A model generated the notes under the pieces. It was not told the origin of the DNA. It did not search any database and saw only the letters and a program-made list of their open reading frames with translations. 46,241 bases of DNA from Sphingomonas sp. 32-62-10 (GTDB lineage Bacteria; Pseudomonadota; Alphaproteobacteria; Sphingomonadales; Sphingomonadaceae): contig NCEE01000030.1 of the NCBI GenBank assembly GCA_002280555.1, positions 1-46,241 on the forward strand, in the 5' to 3' direction. Both the position numbers and the translations under genes were made by a program. Each line of letters starts with the position of its first letter. Position 1 is the first letter of the stretch. Below, one piece after another: positions 17,499 through 25,311 of the stretch.

Positions 17499-18085
17499 GC
17501 CGTCTTGCCCCGCCGCAGCAGGTCGAACGCGATCAGATGCGCGGTGAAGGTAACACTCACGCCGAACATCGGGATCAGCGCGAAGGGCAGCAAGCGGACA
17601 TTCGCCATCGACGGCGGATCGGTGAACGAGAAGAAGATGCCCGTCGCCATCGCCACGATCAGGTCGATCGCGCCGAACAAGTGCACTGCCCAGTACCGCC
17701 AGCGGACGAAGGGCAGCGCCAGTGCGATCAGCGCGAATATGCCCGCAAGCAAGTCACCCGTCCCGCCATCGAGCACAAGGGTTGGCGGCAGCGCACCATT
17801 GGCGCCGAACACGAAAAACAGCCCCGCCGCACCAATCCGCCAGGCGTGAAACAAGGTGAGCCGCCTCAATCCGACCTCCTCGAACCAGCGGCGGAGGCCA
17901 GAGCTGGTCGAATAGGCAATCATCGGCAGCGTAATGCCGGTCGCCGTAATCAACGGCACCCCGATGTTCGGCATCGCCGTCAGCCAACCGGCAATGGCCG
18001 CCGCCGAGATCGCCGCGGCCCATAGCAACAGCACCACAAGGATGATTTGCCCCGCCCGTTGGGGTCGTTCGTAGGTAGTCGCCAT
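17495..18085 (-). CDS. Membrane protein of unknown function downstream of MarR gene
   Basis: A 196-residue integral membrane protein with about six hydrophobic segments (IILVVLLLWAAAISAAAIAG at the start; LLAGIFALIALALPFVRW; HLFGAIDLIVAMATGIFFSF). No transporter or enzyme motif is recognised. The start at 18085 is chosen because AGGAG stands 8 nt before it; upstream Met codons at 18091 and 18109 lie on or before that site. It is 40 nt downstream of the MarR-family gene on the same strand, which makes it a likely target or co-expressed partner of that regulator. Confidence 0.75.
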   Translation of the reverse strand: MATTYERPQRAGQIILVVLLLWAAAISAAAIAGWLTAMPNIGVPLITATGITLPMIAYSTSSGLRRWFEEVGLRRLTLFHAWRIGAAGLFFVFGANGALPPTLVLDGGTGDLLAGIFALIALALPFVRWRYWAVHLFGAIDLIVAMATGIFFSFTDPPSMANVRLLPFALIPMFGVSVTFTAHLIAFDLLRRGKTA

Positions 18086-18125
18086 AGTCATTCTCCTGTA
18101 GTTACACATTTCAGCTTACAAAAAG

Positions 18126-18569
18126 TTAGATCGAAGCCAGCTGATCAAGCGCCGGGCGGATATCGGCCCAACCATACGGGGCCAGCCGATCGATCGTATC
18201 GGCTTGCGCGGCCCGCCAGAGTGGCATTGCCAGCGCGAGCTTGGCGCGCCCTTGCGCGGTCAACGTCAGGCCGCGTACCCGCTTATCCCCATCGCCCGGT
18301 GCCGATCGGATCAAGCCGTCCGCTTCGAGTGGCAACAGATTGCGCGTCAGGGTGGTCCTTTCGAGCCCAAGCCCGTCGGCCAGCGCACCGATGCTGACAG
18401 ATCCCTCCTGATTGAGCCCCGCCAGGATGGCGAACTGCCCCGATGTCAGGTCAATCGGCCGGAGTGCCGCATCATAGCGTCGCGCCAAGGCTCGCGCCGC
18501 ACGCTGGGTGTTCAAACAAAGGCAATCGGTGCCGATTTGCTGGGGCGTTAGAAGGGTTTGGTCATCCAT
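18126..18569 (-). CDS. MarR-family transcriptional regulator
   Basis: A 147-residue winged-helix regulator. The DNA-binding core is at about 55-105: VSIGALADGLGLERTTLTRN as the recognition helix region, then GLIRSAPGDGDKRVRGLTLT as the wing with the family's DxR motif. A Cys-rich N-terminal helix (CLCLNTQRAARALARRYD) precedes it and could sense redox state or ligands; this is inference. The ATG at 18569 has no Shine-Dalgarno, and promoter boxes are positioned so that transcription would begin at that ATG. A 7-bp palindrome overlaps the start codon, consistent with autoregulation. Likely targets are itself, the membrane gene downstream and perhaps the ceramidase-like gene upstream. Confidence 0.88.
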   Translation of the reverse strand: MDDQTLLTPQQIGTDCLCLNTQRAARALARRYDAALRPIDLTSGQFAILAGLNQEGSVSIGALADGLGLERTTLTRNLLPLEADGLIRSAPGDGDKRVRGLTLTAQGRAKLALAMPLWRAAQADTIDRLAPYGWADIRPALDQLASI

Positions 18570-18604
18570 GCACCCAATTTAGGTGCATATACACGTTGAT
18601 TCAA
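18568..18604 (-). promoter_or_regulatory. Promoter and palindromic operator of the MarR gene
   Basis: On the reverse strand TTGAAT (18604-18599) and TAAATT (18581-18576) are 17 nt apart, a good sigma-70 pair. The ATG begins 7 nt after the -10 box, so the mRNA would be leaderless. ATGCACC (18568-18574) and GGTGCAT (18582-18588) form a perfect 7-bp palindrome with a 7-nt spacer that spans the -10 box and the first base of the start codon, a natural site for autorepression. The -35 box overlaps the stop codon of the ceramidase-like gene. Confidence 0.6.
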
Positions 18605-19392
18605 GCCCCGCCGCGACGCTCACTGCGATAATAGCTGAAGGTCAGGAAAATCGATGTCGCGCCAAGCAAATGCCATACTGCGTGGCCCTGCAACAGGCTC
18701 GTGGGCGCGCAGACGATGCCGTTTTGATCGAGGTTCCAGATCGTGAACGCCACTGCCTTGGCAACAATCCCCGCGACGTAAAAACCGATGATCACTCCTG
18801 CGCGACGCGGCCGCGCGAACGCCATTTCTACGATGATCGCCGATACCAGCAGCACCAGAAACAGCCAGCGCCGGACCTCGGGCTCGACGATCAGTGCGGT
18901 GACCAGCGCGGCGCATAGCGCCACATAGAGCATGATCGCTCGACTATCGGGGATTCGTAGCCATTTCGATAGCGCGCTCACCAGCATGAATGATCCGACC
19001 AGATACATGCCGAGCACATCGAAAAACTGGCCCCACAGCGTCAGCGTCGCATGGAGCAGCACCGATCCCAGTCCCACCGAAATCGCCGTAATCCCGAACA
19101 CCGTCGCCGCACTGCGTGGCATCGCAGACGACCATATCCGCGCATTGGCCAGCACGATCATCAGGAACCCCGCAAACACATAGCCATAGGATGACCAACT
19201 GTTCGCGGGCTGGACGATCAGCGAACCGACGCGCGGCATTTCGCAGAAACAGCGGGTGGTGGTGCAGGTGGCTGGCGCATATTGCGCATAATTCGGCCCG
19301 AGCACCGACAGGATTGTAACAATGCCGAGCGCGGCGACGGCCGCCAGAATAAGCGCGGTCGTCATCTGGCGCACGCTGATCGGCTGCATCAT
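18601..19392 (-). CDS. Alkaline ceramidase-like membrane hydrolase (CREST superfamily)
   Basis: A 263-residue, seven-helix-type membrane protein of the ceramidase (PF05875)/CREST group, zinc hydrolases that cleave ceramide amide bonds or related substrates. The metal and active-site pattern is complete: S110-x3-H114 in GLGSVLLHATLTLWGQF, D125 in FFDVLGMY, and H237-x3-H241 in QGHAVWHLLGA. A Cys-rich loop (CTTTRCFCEMPR) and the NSWSSYGYVFAG segment also match the group. Sphingomonads make glycosphingolipids, so a role in turning over their own or foreign ceramide is attractive but inferred. It is divergent from the serine hydrolase gene and lies upstream of the MarR gene on the same strand. Confidence 0.85.
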   Translation of the reverse strand: MMQPISVRQMTTALILAAVAALGIVTILSVLGPNYAQYAPATCTTTRCFCEMPRVGSLIVQPANSWSSYGYVFAGFLMIVLANARIWSSAMPRSAATVFGITAISVGLGSVLLHATLTLWGQFFDVLGMYLVGSFMLVSALSKWLRIPDSRAIMLYVALCAALVTALIVEPEVRRWLFLVLLVSAIIVEMAFARPRRAGVIIGFYVAGIVAKAVAFTIWNLDQNGIVCAPTSLLQGHAVWHLLGATSIFLTFSYYRSERRGGA

Positions 19393-19533
19393 TCATTCCC
19401 CTCGTTTCGCGCCCCGATGACGGGATCACCCAACCAGCGTAGCGCTATCGGCCAGATCGACAAGCGTCCCTCTGGCGCGCGGCCGCGTGATCTGTAAGGT
19501 CGCGCCGTCAACGTTTCATGGAAGTGTCATCCC

Positions 19534-20940
19534 ATGCGTCTTCGTTTTGCCATTCCGGCGCTTGCCCTGCTCGCTGCCGCCCTACCCGCATCGCTGAACG
19601 CCCAGCCGATTACGCCTGCCGAAGTCGCGAAGATCGACGCCATCGTCGCGCAGAGCCTATCGCGCACCGGCGTTCCTTCCGCCTCGATCGCGATTGTTCG
19701 CGGCGGCGAGATCGTGTTCTCTAAAGCCTATGGCAAGCAATCCGAAACGATCCGCACGGCGCGTATCGATGCGCCCTATCAGATCGCATCAGTATCCAAG
19801 CAGTTCACTGCCGCCGCGCTGTTGCTGCTGGAGGATCAGGGGAAACTTAGCCTTGATGACAAGGTCAGCCAGTATTTGGCGGGCATCAGCGATGGCGACA
19901 AGATCACGCTGCGACAGCTGCTGAACCATACATCGGGGCTGCAAGATTATTGGCCGCAGGATTACAGCTTTGCTGCAATGGCAACGCCAACGACCCCGCA
20001 AGGCATCGTCGATCGCTGGGCGAAAAAGCCACTCGATTATGTGCCCGGCACACAGTGGCAATATTCGAACACTGGCTATGTCGTGGCCGGCATGATCATC
20101 GAGAAGGTGGCGGGCATGCCAATGCTCGATTATCTCCAGAAAAATGTCTTCAAACCGCTGGAGATGAAGGTGATCAGCCAGGATGCGGCGATCGGCCCCA
20201 ATTACCCGCAGGGCTATCAGCGATTCGCGCTGGGGCCGGTGCGGGTCGAAAAACCGGCGGCACCCGGGTGGTTGTTTGCGGCGGGCGAACTCTCGATGTC
20301 AGCCACTGATCTTGCGAAGTGGAATATCGCCCGCATGAACCGGTCTCTGCTGCCCGCCGATGATTGGACGGCGCAGGAAACGCCGACCAAACTCGCCGAT
20401 GGCAGTGCCACCAATTATGGATTGGGCGTCACCGTCGGTACCGCCAACGGCCACCGTTTCGTCGAACATAGTGGTGAAGCGGTGGGGTTCCTTTCGGAAA
20501 ATATTGTTTTTCCGGACGACAAAGTCGCCATCACGGTGCTGGTCAACAGCGATTTCAGCAACGCTTTCACTGCCATCGCTGGACAAGTCACTGACCTGAT
20601 CCTGCCGCCCGCCCCGGTCGATACCACCGAAGCGACCAAAACGGCGTCGGCACGAAAGCTGTTTGATATGCTGCGCACCGGCACCCTGGATCGCAAGCTG
20701 ATGACCGAGAATGCCAATTACTATTTTACCGATATCGCGCTGGGCGATTACCGCCAGTCGCTGACCGCGCTTGGCGAACCCAAGTCGTTCGAGGCGGTTC
20801 GCAAGCCGCGTGCGCGTGGCGGCTTTATCAATCGCAATTATCGGGTGGTGTTTGACGGGCAGACGCTCAACATCATCACCTACAGCGAGCCCGGCGAGAA
20901 TGGCCGGTTCGAACAGTTTCTGGTGATGCCCACGCAATGA
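19534..20940 (+). CDS. Exported serine hydrolase, class C beta-lactamase family
   Basis: A 468-residue penicillin-binding-protein-like serine hydrolase with a signal peptide (LALLAAALPASLNAQ). The catalytic triad motifs are S86-V-S-K89 (IASVSKQFTAAALL), Y177-S-N179 (WQYSNTGYV) and H312-S-G314 (VEHSGEAVGF, in place of KTG). The last 100 residues form an extra C-terminal domain common in peptidase/esterase members. HSG instead of KTG argues for esterase or D-amino peptidase activity over beta-lactam hydrolysis, as inference. The stop overlaps the M17 aminopeptidase start (ATGA), suggesting a former peptide-degrading pair. Confidence 0.9.
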   Translation: MRLRFAIPALALLAAALPASLNAQPITPAEVAKIDAIVAQSLSRTGVPSASIAIVRGGEIVFSKAYGKQSETIRTARIDAPYQIASVSKQFTAAALLLLEDQGKLSLDDKVSQYLAGISDGDKITLRQLLNHTSGLQDYWPQDYSFAAMATPTTPQGIVDRWAKKPLDYVPGTQWQYSNTGYVVAGMIIEKVAGMPMLDYLQKNVFKPLEMKVISQDAAIGPNYPQGYQRFALGPVRVEKPAAPGWLFAAGELSMSATDLAKWNIARMNRSLLPADDWTAQETPTKLADGSATNYGLGVTVGTANGHRFVEHSGEAVGFLSENIVFPDDKVAITVLVNSDFSNAFTAIAGQVTDLILPPAPVDTTEATKTASARKLFDMLRTGTLDRKLMTENANYYFTDIALGDYRQSLTALGEPKSFEAVRKPRARGGFINRNYRVVFDGQTLNIITYSEPGENGRFEQFLVMPTQ

Positions 20941-22258
20941 CGGACTTTTCTGCGCTCCTTCAGCCCGATCGCGGCCAGCCTGCTCGGTTCATCGAAGTTG
21001 TCCACCCCGATCAATTCGAAAACTGGCTCAACAAACAGCCGCCGCGCATCCGCAGCGTGGTGGGCGCACACAAGATTACCGGCAAACCGGGCAATCGTGC
21101 ATTGCTGCCCGGCGATGGCCCGGAGGATTGGCACGCGCTGCTAATCTGTAACGAGGCGGAAAACTCGCCCTGGCGGATCGCGTCGCAAGGCGATGTGCTG
21201 CCTGAGGGCACCTATCGGCTGAAGGACGGCGCTGTAGGCGCGGCTGGGCTGGGCTGGATGCTCGCCCAACACCGCTTTGATCGCTACCGCAAGCCCGAGC
21301 CGGAAGCACCGCGCGTGCTTTTGTCCGGTGATCCTGCGCGGATCGAGGAAACCGTTCGCTTGGCCGAGGCCACCGCGAAAGTCCGCGATCTCGTTAATAC
21401 CGGTGCGTCCGATCTGGGGCCGGCCGAACTCGAAGACGAAGCGGCCGCGCTTGCGGCGACGCACGGCGCGACTCTCACGGTCACGCGCGGTGATGCGCTC
21501 GCGCAAGGCTTTCCGATGATCCACATCGTCGGCCAGGCCGCAACGCGACAGCGCGCGCCCCGGCTGATCGAGCTCGAATGGGGTGATCCTGCGCATCGGG
21601 CATGCGTCTGATGAAAAAGGACATGGGCGGGGCTGCGCACGCATTGGCGCTGGCCGGGCTGATCATGGGGAGCCGACTGAAGGTGCGGCTGCATTTGCTG
21701 ATCCCGGCGGTCGAGAACGCGATCGCGGGCAATGCGTTTCGCCCCGGCGATATCCTGCCGACGCGCGCTGGATTGACGGTCGAAAACACCAATACCGATG
21801 CCGAGGGTCGCCTGATCCTGGGCGATGCACTGACCAAGGCGGGGGAGGCAAAGCCCGATCTGATTCTTGATTTCGCGACGCTGACGGGCGCGGCGCGGGT
21901 GGCGCTCGGCCCTGATTTGCCCGCCACCTTCGCCAATGATGACGCCATCGGCGACGCGATGCTGGCGGCCGGTCGAGAGGTGCTCGACCCGCTCTGGCGG
22001 CTGCCCCTGTGGGACGGGTATGACGAGATGCTGAAATCGGACATCGCCGACATGGTCAACGCGCCAGAAGGCGGGTTTGCCGGCTCGATCACCGCCGCGC
22101 TGTTCCTGCGCCGCTTTGTGCCGAAGGATACACCCTGGGTGCATCTGGACACGTTCGCGTGGCGGCCCGTGGCCAAGCCGGGTCGGCCGAAGGGCGGCGA
22201 AGCGCTTGGCCTGCGGGCGAGCTGGGCAATGCTGAAGGCGCGATATTCGGGGGGCTAA
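20937..22258 (+). pseudogene. M17 leucyl aminopeptidase broken by internal deletion
   Basis: The 5' part (20937-21611, MTDFSALLQPDRGQ...IELEWGDPAH) and the 3' part (21602-22258, MRLMKKDMGGAAHALAL...) are the two halves of one M17/PepA-family zinc aminopeptidase in different frames. In family members about 24 residues join GDPxH to MRLMKKDMGG, including the GKGVCFDSGGLDxKP block with the metal-binding Lys and Asp and the active-site Lys. Here only 5 nt lie between these points, so about 67 nt are missing and the frame is shifted. Downstream catalytic residues remain (NTDAEGRL). Either half alone cannot form the di-zinc site. The codon use of both halves is still normal, so the loss looks recent. 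An assembly error is the alternative. Confidence 0.85.
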
Positions 22259-22387
22259 TCGACCGATTTGGCCGGAAGACGACCAAGCGTCATTGGCCTT
22301 TGCGCCGAAGGAACGCTTTGGCAACGTGGCGGGTTAAGCCTCCATCGCCCGCTCGGCATTCGCCCGGCCGATTGAAGGAGCACCGAC

Positions 22388-22534
22388 ATGCTGTGGACCC
22401 TGGTACTGATCCTGTTCGTTTTGTGGGCGCTTGGCGTCGGGTTTCACATTGCCGGTGGTTTGATCCATTTGTTGCTGGTGATTGCGGCGATCGTGATCGT
22501 GTTTCGTCTGATCACGGGTCGGCGCGCCGTTTAG
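22388..22534 (+). CDS. Small two-helix membrane protein, lmo0937/DUF5670-like
   Basis: A 48-residue protein consisting of two hydrophobic helices: MLWTLVLILFVLWALGVGFH, then a glycine turn (IAGG), then LIHLLLVIAAIVIVFRLITG, ending in RRAV. This fits the lmo0937 family of small membrane proteins, whose function is unknown and which are often stress-associated. AAGGAG stands 8 nt before the ATG. Its TAG overlaps the tpiA stop codon on the other strand. Confidence 0.8.
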   Translation: MLWTLVLILFVLWALGVGFHIAGGLIHLLLVIAAIVIVFRLITGRRAV

Positions 22535-23268
22535 AGCGCAGCGGCAGCGATAATCGGGACGAAATTCGCTGCGGTCAGGCTGGCGCCGCCAACCAGGGCA
22601 CCATCGACATCAGCGGTTGCCAGCAAGCCCGGCGCATTATCGGCGGTGACGGACCCGCCATATAACACGCGAAATTGAGCCGCTCTCGGTCCAGTTAGCT
22701 CGGCCAGCTTAGCGCGGATCGCCGCGTGCATTGCCGCGACATCGGCGACACTGGCGACCTTGCCCGTACCAATCGCCCAGATCGGTTCATAGGCAATGGC
22801 AAGCTTGGCAGGATCGGCATCGCCGGGCAGCGAGAATTCAAGCTGGGAAGCGACAACGGACTCGGCAAGGCCTGCTTCGCGCTCAGCCAGCGTTTCGCCG
22901 ACGCATAGAATAACGTGCAGGCCCGCCGCCAAGCCGGCCATCGCTTTGGCCTGCACATCGGCATCGGTTTCGCCCTGCATCGCGCGGCGTTCACTATGGC
23001 CGACGATCGTCAACCGCGCGCCCGCCTCGCACAGCATGGCGGCCGACAGTGATCCGGTGAAGGCGCCCGATGGCCTGGCGTGCACATCCTGCGCCCCGAT
23101 GATTAGACCGCCCGCGTGCGCCGCTGCAGGTGCGATCAGCGTGGCGGGCAGCGCGAGACCGACATCAACCTTCGGATAGTCCTGTCCAGCCTGTGCAATC
23201 GCATCGATTTCAGCCAGAGATGCTAGGCTGCCATTCATTTTCCAGTTCCCGACAATCAGCTTGCGCAT
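22531..23268 (-). CDS. tpiA: Triosephosphate isomerase
   Basis: A 245-residue TIM-barrel enzyme that interconverts dihydroxyacetone phosphate and glyceraldehyde 3-phosphate. Active-site residues are visible: N8 and K10 in GNWKMNG, H91 in IVGHSERR, and the catalytic base E161 in AYEPIWAIGTG. The phosphate loop VLYGGSVTADN follows. Length and both ends match the family. It is divergent from ppiD with 160 nt between the starts, and ends tail-to-tail with the small membrane gene. Confidence 0.98.
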   Translation of the reverse strand: MRKLIVGNWKMNGSLASLAEIDAIAQAGQDYPKVDVGLALPATLIAPAAAHAGGLIIGAQDVHARPSGAFTGSLSAAMLCEAGARLTIVGHSERRAMQGETDADVQAKAMAGLAAGLHVILCVGETLAEREAGLAESVVASQLEFSLPGDADPAKLAIAYEPIWAIGTGKVASVADVAAMHAAIRAKLAELTGPRAAQFRVLYGGSVTADNAPGLLATADVDGALVGGASLTAANFVPIIAAAAL

Positions 23269-23358
23269 TTCGTACTATTTTCCCCAACGGATCGATGGTG
23301 CGAGTTCGGCATGGACTGCCTGACCACTTCGATAACGCTCGTACAGTGACGCACAAGC

Positions 23359-23387
23359 TTGAAGCGACCCGCAACGCTGCGTAAAGC
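23359..23387 (+). promoter_or_regulatory. Candidate promoter of ppiD-trpE
   Basis: TTGAAG (23359-23364) and TAAAGC (23382-23387) have a 17-nt spacer and lie 41 nt before the ppiD ATG. This is the best pair I see in the tpiA/ppiD divergent region. No attenuator-like Trp-codon leader is present. Confidence 0.35.
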
Positions 23388-23428
23388 GTTGCCACATCTC
23401 CACAGGCCATGAACGGTTTTCCCCACGC

Positions 23429-25303
23429 ATGCTTAGCTTTTTCCGCCGGTTCATCAATTCGCGCCTGGGGCTGATCGTCACCTTCGCATTCCTGGCGATC
23501 ATCGCGGTCGCCTTTGCCCTGGGTGATGTGACCGGTTTGTCGAGCGGTACACGCGTTGCTTCGGGCACGGGCATTGCTCGGGTCGGCACGGCCGATGTCA
23601 GCGTCGATGAGGTGAAGCGCCGCACACAAGATGAAATGCAGAATTTCCGCCAGCGCCAGCCGACACTGGATATCATCCAGTTCGTTAATGGCGGCGGCTA
23701 TGACGCTGCGCTTGAGCGGCTGATCGACGCCGTGGCGCTGGGGCAGTTCGGCCAAAAGGTCGGCATGGTCGTCAGCAAGCGTGCGGTCGACGGCCAAATT
23801 GCCAGTGTCCCCGATCTGCAGGGGCCGGACGGCAAGTTCAGCCAGGCGAAATATGAAACACTGCTCAGCCAGCGCCGGATTACCGATGCCCAGATCCGTG
23901 CCGATATCGTGCGCAGCACCCTGGGCCAGCAACTGATCAGCCCGACCGAAGGCGCGGGCCAGGTGCCGCTCAACTTTGCCTCTCCCTATGCCGCGCTGCT
24001 GCTTGAAAAGCGCGCCGGGCTGGTCGGCTTTGTGCCAACCAATGCCATCGGCCCCGGCGACCGCCCCACTGAGGCTGAGGTTGCGACCTATTACAAGCGC
24101 AATGCCGCGCGATATACCGTGCCCGAGCGCCGCGTGATCCGCTACGCGCTGGTCACGCCCGACCGCGTCAAGGCAGCCGCCATGCCGACTGAGGCGGAAA
24201 TTGCCACCGCCTATAAAACCCAGGCTGCACGCTTTGCCGCCAGTGAGAAACGGTCGCTCGCGCAAGTCGTGATTGGGGATAAGGCCGGTGCCGATGCACT
24301 CGTGGCCAAGATCAAGGGCGGGGCCGCAATCGATGTCGCAGCCCGCGCCGCGGGTCTTGAAGCGGCGATGCTTAAGGACCTCGACAAGGCAAGCTACACT
24401 GCCCAGACCTCTGCCGAGATCGCCAATGCAGTGTTCGCTGCGGCACGCGGTAGCATCGTCGGGCCGATCAAGTCGCCGCTCGGCTGGACGATTATACGCG
24501 TAGATAGTGTTCAAAAGCTCGCCACCATGCTGACGGATCTGCGCGACCGGATCGATGATGCGATCGCTGACAATGCCACATTCGCTGAAATTGTCAGCGA
24601 CCAAAAGTTGCAGGCAACCAGCACTGTACCGATCATCGCCGATGGCCGTGATCCCGAAAACAGCACGGTGACGCCAGACCCTCGACTCGCCCAGGTCGTC
24701 GTCGCCGGTTTTGCCGCCGAACAAGGCGACGATCCGCAATTGGCACCCGTGGGCCAGGATGGCAGCTTTGCCGTTGTCTCGCTCGATCGCATTCTGCCCG
24801 CTGCGCCGCCGCCGCTCGCCAAGATTTCCAATTTGGTGGTTCGTGATTTCGCGATCAGCCGCGCGCTCCGCAAGGCGCGGGCGATTGCCGTGGATATCGT
24901 CGCCAAAGCCAATAAGGGCGTGCCGCTTGCTCAGGCCGTTGCGCAATCACCGATCAAGCTACCCGATATTCGCCCGGTCGCATCCTCGCGCGCCCAGCTT
25001 GCGGCGGATACCAAGGGCGCTCCGCCACCGCTGGTGCTACTGTTCAGCATGGCCGGCAAAACCGCCAAATTGCTCGAGGCCCCCAATCAATCCGGCTATT
25101 ATGTTATCTATCTCGACCAGATCGAACGCGCGGGCGCCGTGAGCAACCCGCAGTTGTTGCGGGCGATGCGGGGCGATCTGAGCAAGGTGATCGGTCGCGA
25201 ATTCGTCCGGCAATTCGCCAATGCCGTCCAAAAGGATGTCGGGGTGAAGAAGAACGATGCGATGATTGCCCAGACCCGCAAGGAATTGTTGGGCGAGCGC
25301 TGA
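23429..25303 (+). CDS. ppiD: PpiD/SurA-type membrane-anchored peptidyl-prolyl isomerase
   Basis: A 624-residue periplasmic folding factor anchored by one N-terminal membrane helix (LGLIVTFAFLAIIAVAFAL, residues 13-31). The SurA-like N-terminal chaperone part covers about 40-200 (VDEVKRRTQDEMQNFRQRQ; DAQIRADIVRSTLGQQLIS). A degenerate parvulin domain lies at about 260-370 (RSLAQVVIGDK; FAAARGSIVGPIKSPLGWTI), followed by a long C-terminal chaperone region (FAISRALRKARAIAVDIVAK). The parvulin part is weak, as in other PpiD proteins with little isomerase activity. trpE starts 8 nt after its stop, so the two form one transcript. Confidence 0.92.
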   Translation: MLSFFRRFINSRLGLIVTFAFLAIIAVAFALGDVTGLSSGTRVASGTGIARVGTADVSVDEVKRRTQDEMQNFRQRQPTLDIIQFVNGGGYDAALERLIDAVALGQFGQKVGMVVSKRAVDGQIASVPDLQGPDGKFSQAKYETLLSQRRITDAQIRADIVRSTLGQQLISPTEGAGQVPLNFASPYAALLLEKRAGLVGFVPTNAIGPGDRPTEAEVATYYKRNAARYTVPERRVIRYALVTPDRVKAAAMPTEAEIATAYKTQAARFAASEKRSLAQVVIGDKAGADALVAKIKGGAAIDVAARAAGLEAAMLKDLDKASYTAQTSAEIANAVFAAARGSIVGPIKSPLGWTIIRVDSVQKLATMLTDLRDRIDDAIADNATFAEIVSDQKLQATSTVPIIADGRDPENSTVTPDPRLAQVVVAGFAAEQGDDPQLAPVGQDGSFAVVSLDRILPAAPPPLAKISNLVVRDFAISRALRKARAIAVDIVAKANKGVPLAQAVAQSPIKLPDIRPVASSRAQLAADTKGAPPPLVLLFSMAGKTAKLLEAPNQSGYYVIYLDQIERAGAVSNPQLLRAMRGDLSKVIGREFVRQFANAVQKDVGVKKNDAMIAQTRKELLGER

Positions 25304-25311
25304 GCACAGGC

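Noticed and set aside
23210..24946. A 578-codon reverse-strand frame opposite ppiD.
   Set aside because: No domain or ribosome site, and it runs over ppiD and the tpiA start; an antisense artefact.
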